Shown piece after piece: positions 17,111 to 24,591 of a stretch of 39,458 nt of DNA. Origin of the DNA: Bacillota bacterium (GTDB lineage: Bacteria > Bacillota > Halanaerobiia > B1SED10-174); NCBI GenBank assembly GCA_007122335.1, contig SKTZ01000151.1, forward strand, positions 1 through 39,458. The letters are read 5' to 3'. A program made the position numbers and the translations under genes. The notes below the pieces were generated by a model. The model did no database searches. It had not been told where the DNA came from and saw only the letters and a program-made list of their open reading frames with translations. The stretch's first letter is position 1. The number at the start of each line of letters is the position of its first letter.

Positions 17111-18088
17111 AGTTTTAAGAATACCCTCCGGTGTTCCCGATATTTCCATCCCTGCACTGGTTCCTCTATCCCGGAAGATAATTTCCCCTTTTTTTAAGAT
17201 AGTTAAGTCAACAGTAGCGGTAATACTTTCTTTTACACCTTTTTCTTCCATGGTCTGCCGGGAGGGGGCATATAAAAAATCGCCTCCCCCGCTTTTGCCC
17301 CGAATATTCAGTTCAAGTCCCGAGGGTTTTTTAATATTAAAGTTTAATTCGTTTTCCCTAATTTTTAGTTCCGTTACCCGGGACCGATTATAGGTTGAGA
17401 AAAGGGTGAGTTTTCCCTCGTGCAAAAGAGCGGCAAAGAAACCCGGAAAGAAAGAACCCAGCCAGGGGATTTTAGCCAGGGAAGCCACAAAGGAGGTTCG
17501 GGGAGTGGAGAAGTGGTTGCTCTGCAGCCAGACCCAACTCTGGGGAAAGGATTTTCCCCAGTCTTTTTCCAGATAACCCTGTCCTCCGGAAAAGTTTCTG
17601 TTTTTGCCATTGATTTGGAGGTTTCCCTCGAGGTTATGGCCGAAACTAATAACATCGTGGTTGCATTCCATGAAAGGGACAAAACTGAAGGGACCCATTA
17701 TCCCGGGTGACCATAACCTGCGGGGCCAGAGAGAGTGGCCTGAAAATTTCACAGAGCCCTTAACTTCTCCTTCTGTTCCTTTTAAGTCAAGGTCAATACC
17801 CTCCCGGGTAAAGAGGTTGTTACCGATTTTTACTTCAAATTTATCCCTCCGGGCAGAAAAATCTTCCCGGGGGAAGGAGAAATAATAACTTTTCGGGGGA
17901 GAACCCTGTAATACCTGGACAAAAGAGTGGCTTTCTCCAGGGGTTTTCCCCAGAAAAACCCCTGGAATAAAAGCCAAGGGATGATTTTCTCCCCCATCAA
18001 CCAACTTAAAGTACCATCCCTCGAAAAACCCCCTACCCTTTTTATGACCGTGAAAAATTTCCGGATTCCATAGAGCCCGCCAGTTCAA
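17096..18088 (-). CDS. Tocopherol-cyclase-like family protein
   Basis: A 330-residue protein resembling the tocopherol cyclase-like family: N-terminal FEGWYFKLVD, then FSFVPFMECNHDV, a GYLEKDWGKSFPQSWVWLQSNHF core and beta-strand repeats throughout. The plant enzyme closes the chromanol ring of tocopherol; bacterial members in organisms without tocopherol have no proven role and may bind or modify lipids. No signal peptide is visible. It is the third gene of a tight minus-strand operon, two bases after pmbA, and its link to the TldD/PmbA peptidase is unexplained. The fold assignment is fairly safe, the function unknown. Confidence 0.82.
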   Translation of the reverse strand: MNWRALWNPEIFHGHKKGRGFFEGWYFKLVDGGENHPLAFIPGVFLGKTPGESHSFVQVLQGSPPKSYYFSFPREDFSARRDKFEVKIGNNLFTREGIDLDLKGTEGEVKGSVKFSGHSLWPRRLWSPGIMGPFSFVPFMECNHDVISFGHNLEGNLQINGKNRNFSGGQGYLEKDWGKSFPQSWVWLQSNHFSTPRTSFVASLAKIPWLGSFFPGFFAALLHEGKLTLFSTYNRSRVTELKIRENELNFNIKKPSGLELNIRGKSGGGDFLYAPSRQTMEEKGVKESITATVDLTILKKGEIIFRDRGTSAGMEISGTPEGILKTKGAG

Positions 18089-18090
18089 TT

Positions 18091-19410
18091 TTACTGTCCT
18101 TTTCCGGTCACGGAAACTTCGGGCAAAAGGACATAGGGGCCGTACCCAATCGGACCGAACATTGCCAGTAGACCCTGTTCTGAACTCATTGCTTCTATGT
18201 TAGTGAGGGTTTCATAGATATTGCCGCTGGCCATGGCATCAGTTGCCCTTCCGGAAATTTTTCCATCTTTGATGTAAAAACCGGGATTGATGTTCAGGGA
18301 GAATTCTCCCGCGTTTATATTCCCGGTGTGGGCTCCCATTACTCCCTCGATCAAAATTCCTTCGTCGAGCTTTCCGATCATGTCGGCAAGAGGAACAGCT
18401 CCCCCGGGAATTACAATGTTGGTGGGAGTCGGGGTTGGCTTGTCTCCGGCTCCTGAAGACCAAAAACCTCTTTTAAAACCATTTCCTGTACTTTCGCATC
18501 CGGCTTCCCGGGCGCTTTTCAGGTCGTAAAGATAACTTTGCAGAACACCGTCTTTTATGATTTCCTTGGGGTTTGTAGGAACGCCCTCATCATCAAAGGG
18601 ACAGGAGAAAATTCCCCAGGTCCTGTGAGGGTCTTCCAGGATGGAAAGCTTATCGTCAAACAATTTTTTGCCGATTTTACCTTCCAGAGGGGAGGTCCCA
18701 GCGTTCAAATTGGTGCCGTCAATTCCCGCGAGTAGCCTTGTAACAAGTGTGCCAAAGGTTCCTGGGCTGAAAATAACGGGCATTTTTTTGGTAGGAACTG
18801 ACTGTCTTTTCTGGGCCTGGTGATGTCTTTCTGCCAGCTGGGCTAACCACATTTCGGGGAAGGTGAAATAACGGCTGGAAGAATAACCGCTTCCCACTTC
18901 CCTGAATCCCTGGGCAGAACGGGTGGAAAGCATTATCCCCAGATTTGTCTTGTTATATTTTCCCCTAAAACCCGAACTGTTCCCAATCTCAATTTCCTTT
19001 TCCGTTTGGTTTATATAGAGATCAACGAGGATTGAAGGATCGAATGCGGCCATTCGATCCATTATGGAGTGGGCATCGTCAATTAGCTCTTCTTCAGTCA
19101 GGGAAGCCAGGTATGCATCGTAGCTTTCAACTTCAGAAATTTCCCGGTTGGGAAAATCAATTTCGATTCGCTCTCCAAATTGAGCCGTCGCCAGAGCCCT
19201 TTCAACAAGCCTGGAATCGTCGAGAGTGGTAGAGGTAGCAAACCCCAGGCGACCGTCCTTTATGAGCCTGAGAGCTACTCCTGTGGTGTCTTTTTTTGAT
19301 ATCTTGTTAATCTCTCCTCTTTCGAAGAAAACCGGTGTTTCTTTATCTCGCATTACAACAACTTCAGCAGAATCGGCTTTTTGGGCCGCGAGTTTCAGAA
19401 TGTTTTCCAT
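18091..19410 (-). CDS. pmbA: TldE/PmbA-type subunit of the TldD/E metalloprotease
   Basis: A 439-residue member of the TldD/PmbA family (peptidase U62). In E. coli TldD and TldE form a heterodimeric zinc protease that opens microcin B17 and the antitoxin CcdA; TldE lacks the zinc motif. This copy has no HExxxH, which fits TldE. Typical parts seen: GRLGFATSTTLDDSRLVERAL, FDDEGVPTNPKEIIKDGVLQ, and a C-terminal FSLNINPGFYIKDGKI. RBS AGGAGG lies in the end of tldD and the gap is two bases, so the two subunits are coupled. Confidence 0.92.
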   Translation of the reverse strand: MENILKLAAQKADSAEVVVMRDKETPVFFERGEINKISKKDTTGVALRLIKDGRLGFATSTTLDDSRLVERALATAQFGERIEIDFPNREISEVESYDAYLASLTEEELIDDAHSIMDRMAAFDPSILVDLYINQTEKEIEIGNSSGFRGKYNKTNLGIMLSTRSAQGFREVGSGYSSSRYFTFPEMWLAQLAERHHQAQKRQSVPTKKMPVIFSPGTFGTLVTRLLAGIDGTNLNAGTSPLEGKIGKKLFDDKLSILEDPHRTWGIFSCPFDDEGVPTNPKEIIKDGVLQSYLYDLKSAREAGCESTGNGFKRGFWSSGAGDKPTPTPTNIVIPGGAVPLADMIGKLDEGILIEGVMGAHTGNINAGEFSLNINPGFYIKDGKISGRATDAMASGNIYETLTNIEAMSSEQGLLAMFGPIGYGPYVLLPEVSVTGKGQ

Positions 19411-19412
19411 AA

Positions 19413-20762
19413 CTATCTACCTCCTATTGCCATGTCCCGGATTTTTACATGAGGAGCCCCGTGGCCCACATCCAGGAGAATCTGTCCACCCTTGCCGCAA
19501 CCTCCGGCTCGGGAAAGGTCCAGGTCATTGCCCACCATTTCAATATTTTCCAGGGTGGTAAAGAGGTTTCCGGAAAGAGTTGCATCTCGGACCATGGAGC
19601 CGATTTTTCCATTCTTGATCCGGTAACCAATCTGGGTGCCAAACGTAAAGTAGTCTCCAGAAGTCTGGCCGCCGGCGGCTCCTTTAAGGTAAAGGCCATC
19701 TTCAATGGAAGAAAGCATTTCTGCAAAGTTATGGGGGCCGTTGTCAATGAAGGTTGTGGTCATTCGGACTATGGGGGCAAAGGAAAAGTTGGTTGCCCTG
19801 CAGTTTCCCGTAGTTTCTTCTCCCAGCTTTCCTGCAGTTTCCCGGGAGTGGAGGCGCCCATTTAATTTTCCGTCCTTGATCAGGTGGGTCTTCCTTCCCG
19901 GAACTCCTTCATCATCATAGATGAAATAACCGGGGACATTGGGGATGGTAGGATCGTCGAGAACGTTCAAAAAGGAGGGGCCAAACTCCCGGCCCATTAC
20001 CATAACCTGGCGCAGGGTAGGATTATTGGTCAGATTGTCGGATTCGCTGAGGTGTCCAAAGGCTTCGTGGATGAAAACACCAGTACATTCGGGGTCGAGA
20101 ATGACATCGTAACTACCCGCTTTTACGGGTTCAGCATCAAGGAGGTCAAGGGTTTCTTTGACCTTTTTTTCAATTTCTTCTTCTTTACCTTGCAGATAAT
20201 TATAGTGGGGGGATCCTCCCAGGGCTATCGCTGTGCGCTGGATTACATCATCTCGGCGGGCAATAATCCTGATTACAATGCCCGTCAGAATTTGCTCCTG
20301 GAATATTTCGCTACCCTCGTTGCTAAAAAAGTTCTTGTCCCGAATTATCTCGTAATAGCGGGCGTCAGTGGACTGGATTCCCTTGTGAGATAAAACCAGT
20401 TGATTGTAATGTTCTACCAATTCTTTTTTTTCTTCCAGAGAAATTTCCCTGGGGTCTTTCTCTGGCTTCGCTGCAATTTTCTCCCGGACTACGGGGGTTT
20501 CGGCAAGTTTTGTTTCCCCGGGGATGGCTTCCGCGGCGAGCAGAGCCTTGTTTACGGCCTGGGTGGAGTTATCAGGATCGCTGAAAGCAAAGGTACCCCA
20601 GCCTCCTCTGCTCAAAACCCTGGCCAGGCCACCCCTTTCCCGGGTGCTGGCAACACTGTCCAGTTCCTTTCCTCTGAAATTAATGGAAGTCTGGATCAGG
20701 TCTTCCCAGCGGATATCCTGGTAACCTTTTTGTCCAAGACTTTTTCCCAGTGTTCGTTCCAT
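19413..20762 (-). CDS. tldD: TldD, catalytic subunit of the TldD/E metalloprotease
   Basis: A 449-residue protein with the zinc motif H232-EAFG-H237 in VFIHEAFGHLSESD, typical of TldD. The C-terminal half has GYFIYDDEGVPGRKT, a run with GGQTSGDYFTFGTQIGYRI, and ends in a Cys/Gly segment (AGGCGKGGQ). It should cleave unfolded or modified peptides inside the heterodimer with PmbA/TldE in the cytoplasm. The ATG follows GGGAGGAA. First gene of the operon; divergent from sppA across a 142-base spacer. In archaea and bacteria this pair is common and not always linked to peptide toxins, and no toxin gene is visible here. Confidence 0.94.
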   Translation of the reverse strand: MERTLGKSLGQKGYQDIRWEDLIQTSINFRGKELDSVASTRERGGLARVLSRGGWGTFAFSDPDNSTQAVNKALLAAEAIPGETKLAETPVVREKIAAKPEKDPREISLEEKKELVEHYNQLVLSHKGIQSTDARYYEIIRDKNFFSNEGSEIFQEQILTGIVIRIIARRDDVIQRTAIALGGSPHYNYLQGKEEEIEKKVKETLDLLDAEPVKAGSYDVILDPECTGVFIHEAFGHLSESDNLTNNPTLRQVMVMGREFGPSFLNVLDDPTIPNVPGYFIYDDEGVPGRKTHLIKDGKLNGRLHSRETAGKLGEETTGNCRATNFSFAPIVRMTTTFIDNGPHNFAEMLSSIEDGLYLKGAAGGQTSGDYFTFGTQIGYRIKNGKIGSMVRDATLSGNLFTTLENIEMVGNDLDLSRAGGCGKGGQILLDVGHGAPHVKIRDMAIGGR

Positions 20763-20841
20763 ACTATTCCTCCCGTCATTGTGATATCAAATTTAGTTTC
20801 TTTTTTTAACCGTTCTTTTCCTGCCCGGAGAGAATATTTAA

Positions 20842-20868
20842 AGGGTAAAAAGATTAAAATGTAGAAAT
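20842..20868 (+). promoter_or_regulatory. Putative promoter of sppA sharing a 15-mer with the 31.5-kb promoter
   Basis: AAAATGTAGAAATTT (20856-20870) recurs exactly at 31522-31536. In both places an AGG element (here AGGGTAA, 20842-20848) stands 12 bases before GTAGAAAT (20861-20868). The layout recalls sigma-H type promoters (AGGA...GAAT), though the match is imperfect. Confidence 0.4.
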
Positions 20869-20904
20869 TTTTAGGAAACAACCCCACGGGTGGGAGGGAT
20901 TTTT

Positions 20905-21816
20905 TTGGGAAAAAAAGTTCTTTATGTTATCATCGGTTTTATTCTTTTAGTCCTGGTTATTATGACCGCCTATTCCCTTTTTGTTTCAGCTCCGGTTCCC
21001 GGCCAGAGAAGACAGGGGATAGCAATAATCAGGGTGGATGGAGTAATTACAGCCACTCCTGCTGCTGGAATTTTATCTCAGGGAATGGCTTCAGCCCCTC
21101 GAATTACCAGCCTTATTGACCGGGCAGCAAGAGATGACCGGGTTAGAGGGTTGCTGCTTGTTGTTAATAGTCCCGGAGGAGGAGCTGCAGCCAGCCAGGA
21201 AATCTACCGGGAACTGGAACGTTTTAAGGAAACAGGGAAACCCATCGTGGTATCGATGGGTGAAACTGCGGCCTCTGGGGGCTATTATGTTTCAGCCCCC
21301 GCAGATTATATTTTTGCCAACCCGGCAACGGTAACGGGAAGTATTGGAGCGATAATGGAGTTATTTGATACCAGCGAACTAATGGATATGCTGGGGATAG
21401 ATATTAAAACCTTAAAAGCTGGTGAATTAAAAGATGCGGGGTCTATCAGCAGGCCCATGACAGAATCAGAAGAGGAGTACCTCCAGGCCATGGTTGATGC
21501 AATCCACGAGCAGTTTCTGGAAGACGTTTTAAAAGCACGGCCACTGGAGGAGGAAGTAGTAGAAAAGATTTCAGATGCCCGAATTGTTCTGGGGATTGAA
21601 GCTTTGGAATTGGGAATGGTTGATAAACTGGGCAACTCCAATGACGCCCGTCGTTACCTTGCAGAAAAGCTCGGGCTCCCAGTAGCACCACCGGTAATTA
21701 CTTTGGAAGAAAAAACTTTTTTCGAAAGATTAATCGGGTTGAACCTGAATAGGCTTCCGCAGATTGAGGAACTGCTTTTTCCTCTATATAACTACGGGGT
21801 TCGCCTTCTCTATTGA
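20905..21816 (+). CDS. sppA: Signal peptide peptidase SppA, short type (S49)
   Basis: A 303-residue membrane serine protease of the Bacillus type (one catalytic domain). N-terminal anchor: hydrophobic residues about 5-25 after GKK. Catalytic Ser-Lys pair: S124 in TAASGGYYVSAPAD and K176 in AGELKDAGS. These enzymes cut signal peptides left in the membrane and other membrane fragments, with the active site outside the cytoplasm. TTG at 20905 is preferred over GTG 20890 because GGGAGGG (20892-20898) lies between. The stop TGA overlaps a possible -35 for the next gene. Confidence 0.92.
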   Translation: MGKKVLYVIIGFILLVLVIMTAYSLFVSAPVPGQRRQGIAIIRVDGVITATPAAGILSQGMASAPRITSLIDRAARDDRVRGLLLVVNSPGGGAAASQEIYRELERFKETGKPIVVSMGETAASGGYYVSAPADYIFANPATVTGSIGAIMELFDTSELMDMLGIDIKTLKAGELKDAGSISRPMTESEEEYLQAMVDAIHEQFLEDVLKARPLEEEVVEKISDARIVLGIEALELGMVDKLGNSNDARRYLAEKLGLPVAPPVITLEEKTFFERLIGLNLNRLPQIEELLFPLYNYGVRLLY

Positions 21817-21842
21817 CCCTTTTTAATGGATTGTGGTAGAAT
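21813..21842 (+). promoter_or_regulatory. Possible promoter for the membrane coiled-coil gene
   Basis: TTGACC (21813-21818), 18-base spacer, TAGAAT (21837-21842). The -35 overlaps the sppA stop codon. A transcript would start near 21849 and quickly meet the hairpin at 21878. Confidence 0.5.
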
Positions 21843-21877
21843 AGCATTCGGCAGGTTTAAATAGTTCGTTAATAAAT

Positions 21878-21905
21878 GCTCCTGTTATGCAGGAGCTTTC
21901 TTTTT
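21878..21905 (+). terminator. Terminator hairpin directly before the RBS of the next gene
   Basis: Stem GCTCCTG (21878-21884) with CAGGAGC (21890-21896), followed by TTTCTTTTT. It can end sppA transcription, but since the next RBS starts right after it, it may also work as an attenuator for the gene at 21922. Confidence 0.7.
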
Positions 21906-21921
21906 GGGGGAGGGAGCAAGT

Positions 21922-22452
21922 TTGGACTTTTTTGTGTATTTTCCCGGAAAACACCTCAGTTTCTGGTTGTTGCCTTTAGGTTTTTTCTTTTTGTGGAGTA
22001 TTTTTTCCAACCCGGTCTTTCTTTTTGGGGCTTTAATTTCTGCGGCTTTTCCCCTCTATTATTCTTATACCCGCCTGATACCAATCCGGATGGATCGAGA
22101 GAGATTATCAGCAATGATAGGCCCTGGAGAGAAAAAAATTAAAAAAGAACGAGCGAAAAAATTTTTCCAGGAAAATCTGGAGGAGGAAAAAAAGGTTCAG
22201 GGGCTGGAAGAATTAAAAGAAAAACTGACTCGGGCTCAACAGGCAGAAAAGAAAGCAAAGAGTGAACTGGCAAGTTTTGACCGGGACCTATCTGCAATGA
22301 ATTTCCGAATATCGGAGCTGGAAGAGACAAGAAAAACCCAGGAAATGCGTGTTTCTGGTTTAAGAGGAGAAAATGAACTTCTGCATAAAATGGTTAATGA
22401 ACTGCGGGAGGAGAAAAAACAGTTAAAAGAACAAATCCTGAAAAAAAATTAA
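21922..22452 (+). CDS. Membrane-anchored coiled-coil protein of unknown function
   Basis: I do not recognise this 176-residue protein. Two hydrophobic segments lie near the N-terminus (about residues 13-30 and 35-50), then a highly charged region from about residue 70 to the end with heptad-like Leu/Ile spacing (KVQGLEELKEKLTRAQQAEKK; MNFRISELEETRKTQ; KMVNELREEKKQLKEQI), a probable long coiled coil in the cytoplasm. The TTG start at 21922 follows GGGGGAGGGAG. It may act as a scaffold in cell-envelope or division work, as other small anchored coiled coils do, but nothing here shows that. The gene lies between sppA and a fluoride-controlled transporter gene. Confidence 0.75.
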   Translation: MDFFVYFPGKHLSFWLLPLGFFFLWSIFSNPVFLFGALISAAFPLYYSYTRLIPIRMDRERLSAMIGPGEKKIKKERAKKFFQENLEEEKKVQGLEELKEKLTRAQQAEKKAKSELASFDRDLSAMNFRISELEETRKTQEMRVSGLRGENELLHKMVNELREEKKQLKEQILKKN

Positions 22453-22479
22453 ATCAGGCAATAAAACCCCTGTCTTTTC

Positions 22480-22508
22480 TTGACTTGAAACCTCTGGAAA
22501 GGTATAAT
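22480..22508 (+). promoter_or_regulatory. Sigma-A promoter of the fluoride riboswitch transcript
   Basis: TTGACT (22480-22485), 17-base spacer, perfect TATAAT (22503-22508). Transcription should start near 22515, just before the aptamer. Confidence 0.88.
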
Positions 22509-22525
22509 AATATTTGTTAAATGCA

Positions 22526-22610
22526 ACAGGGCGAAGGAGCTCGCCCAAACCGCCTTTGTGCTGATGGCTCCTGTTTACCATATCTGGTAGACAGGGGCTT
22601 TTCGTTTTTA
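22526..22610 (+). ncRNA. Fluoride riboswitch (crcB RNA) with terminator
   Basis: The aptamer runs from about 22526 to 22575 and follows the crcB consensus: a GGGCGA...TCGCCC stem, the AAACCGCC strand, then GCTGATGGCTCCT. It is close to the Thermotoga aptamer solved by crystallography. The expression platform is a 14-bp terminator stem (22567-22580 with 22585-22598) followed by TTTTCGTTTTT. The left arm of this stem reuses the GCTCCT that the aptamer needs for its pseudoknot, so fluoride binding and termination exclude each other: fluoride turns the downstream antiporter gene on. Confidence 0.93.
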
Positions 22611-22623
22611 AGGGGGGGAAAAG

Positions 22624-24207
22624 ATGCTACAGGGAATACTGATTATAACTATTATTGGTTTTTTTGCCGGTGAAATTGCCCGCAGATTGCGGCTGCCCCG
22701 GTTAATCGGGATGATAATTGCCGGGATAATAATTGGGCCCCATGCTCTGGGGATTTTGCCCCGGGAGATAATGAATCTTTCCGAAGAGATCCGCCTTTTT
22801 GCCCTGCTCGTAATTTTATTTAAAGCCGGCCTGGGTTTGGACAAGAACAAGATTTTGTCCCAGGGAAGTGTTGCCATTCGCCTTGCTTTTTTACCTGCTG
22901 TTATTGAAGCATCCGTTGTTGCAGTTGCAGCCCACTTAATTTTAGGCTGGGACTGGTTGTTGGCCTGGTTATTAGGGTGGATTATCTGTGCTGCTTCCCC
23001 GGCTGTTATTGTTCCCATGATGCTGCGGTTGAAATCCGAAGGGTGGGGAGTTAATAAGGGCATTCCCGACCTTATCCTTGCCGGAGGAACCGCAAGCGAT
23101 GCGGTAGCGGTAACTATGTTCGGTATTACCCTGGCCTGGGTTACCGGTGATTTTTCCGGAGGTTGGGCAACCCAGGTGTTGAGCATTCCTCTCCAGGTTG
23201 TTGGTGGAATTGCCCTTGGTTATTTAGCAGCCCGCCTGGTTTTATTGGTTATAAAAAAAATTCGGCTTGCGGGGAACATAATCCATAAACTGATAATCAG
23301 TCTCGGAGCAGGCCTCTTATTGGTCCTCCTTGGGGATATAATGCCTTTTTCCGCATTTTTGGCTGTAATGGTATTGGGTTTTTCCCTCCTGGAAAAGGAC
23401 CCGGTCCTGGCCAGGCGTGTTCGCTCTTACCTGGATGATATCTGGGTCGTGGGCCAGATATTTTTGTTTGTTTTAATTGGGGCGGAGGTTGATACAGGAG
23501 TTATCCTGCAAGCAGGACCCGCGGGTCTTGCTGTAATTGGAATTGGTCTCCTGGTAGGAAGATGGGCGGGGATTTTTGCTTCTACCTGGGGCTCGATTAT
23601 CACAATCAAAGAAAGGTTTTTTATGGTTATAGGGGATATGGCAAAGGCGACTGTGCAGGCAGCAATAGGTGGTATTCCCCTGGCAATGGGGGTTCCCAAC
23701 GGAGAATATATACTGGCTATTTCTGTTCTAGCAATCCTTTTATCAGCTCCTCTGGGGGCCTGGGGAACCCTATTTTTTGCCCCCCGCGTCCTTGAAAAAG
23801 GAAAAGTGGATCCCACAAAAGTCCGGGTGCAGGAAAAATATAAATTCCTGGTTGCCTTTGACGGAACGCCTTCTGCAGAAAGTGCCCTGCGTCAGGCGGC
23901 CCGCCTTTCCCGGCAGATGGATGCCCATTTATACATTCTTAATGTCCACTCGGGTGGCGAAAAAAGTTTTACCCTGAGACAGCTGAGGAATATCATGGAA
24001 AACCTGGCCAGTGATATTGCCTACGAACTGGAAACGGTTCGGGGCAATCCTGAGGATGTTATTCCTCAGATGGCCGGATCAATAGGCGTTGATTATATTT
24101 TTATGGGTAAGGGTAATAACGGAGAAGGAATTGGTGATATTTCCGAACAGGTAATCCGATCCTGTTCTGCACCTGTAATTCTCCTGGAGCCGGAAGAGGA
24201 GTTATGA
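22624..24207 (+). CDS. Cation/proton antiporter with C-terminal UspA domain, fluoride-controlled
   Basis: A 527-residue protein: residues 1-390 form 11-13 membrane helices of the sodium/proton exchanger type (early FKAGLGLDKN, ASPAVIVPMML, and ASDAVAV in the region of the ion-binding Asp), and residues about 405-525 form a universal stress protein domain (KFLVAFDGTPSAESALRQAARLS; GSIGVDYIFMGKGNNGEG) likely to bind ATP or AMP on the cytoplasmic side. The fluoride riboswitch upstream suggests induction when fluoride enters the cell as HF, where pH or ion correction helps. The ATG follows AGGGGGGG. Transported ion is not known; it is not a Fluc channel or CLC-F. Confidence 0.87.
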   Translation: MLQGILIITIIGFFAGEIARRLRLPRLIGMIIAGIIIGPHALGILPREIMNLSEEIRLFALLVILFKAGLGLDKNKILSQGSVAIRLAFLPAVIEASVVAVAAHLILGWDWLLAWLLGWIICAASPAVIVPMMLRLKSEGWGVNKGIPDLILAGGTASDAVAVTMFGITLAWVTGDFSGGWATQVLSIPLQVVGGIALGYLAARLVLLVIKKIRLAGNIIHKLIISLGAGLLLVLLGDIMPFSAFLAVMVLGFSLLEKDPVLARRVRSYLDDIWVVGQIFLFVLIGAEVDTGVILQAGPAGLAVIGIGLLVGRWAGIFASTWGSIITIKERFFMVIGDMAKATVQAAIGGIPLAMGVPNGEYILAISVLAILLSAPLGAWGTLFFAPRVLEKGKVDPTKVRVQEKYKFLVAFDGTPSAESALRQAARLSRQMDAHLYILNVHSGGEKSFTLRQLRNIMENLASDIAYELETVRGNPEDVIPQMAGSIGVDYIFMGKGNNGEGIGDISEQVIRSCSAPVILLEPEEEL

Positions 24208-24217
24208 ATTTCAGGGG

Positions 24218-24245
24218 TTGACAATCCTATCGATTTGTTTATAAT
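24218..24245 (+). promoter_or_regulatory. Sigma-A promoter of the M-box/mgtE transcript
   Basis: Consensus TTGACA (24218-24223), 16-base spacer, TATAAT (24240-24245), about 35 bases ahead of the M-box. Confidence 0.85.
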
Positions 24246-24280
24246 AAATAATGGTTCCAAAAATTAATTAATTAGGGAAG

Positions 24281-24504
24281 CTTGTTGGGTGAGGCTCCTT
24301 AATGAACACAGGCTGCTGCCCGGAAACGTCCAGAGACGCCAATGGGTAGAACAGGCATGATCGAGTTAAGGTCTGCCTAAGGCAGCTGACCCTTTAAGGG
24401 TCTACGTCATTAAGTGCCAAAGCCTGGATGAAGAGCTGATTTTTCATTCTGGGTTCTTAACCCGTGGAATGGATTATTGGTGCGGCTCTTCTGAGCCGTT
24501 TTTT
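24281..24504 (+). ncRNA. M-box (ykoK) magnesium riboswitch with terminator
   Basis: The aptamer (about 24281-24433) has the M-box consensus strings GGTGAGGCTCCT, GCTGCTGCCC, GAGACGCCAATGGGT, AAGGCAGCTGACC and TCATTAAGTGCCAAAGC in the right order. The expression platform ends with CGGCTC/GAGCCG (24483-24488, 24493-24498) and T6. High Mg2+ should fold the aptamer and end transcription before mgtE; low Mg2+ should let it through. Confidence 0.95.
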
Positions 24505-24591
24505 AATTGGACAAAAGGGGGTGGTTTTCCTGATAGAGGAACCGGGTAGTAAGAAGATGGAAGATAGAAATACCCAAAGGAGGTTTTACCA

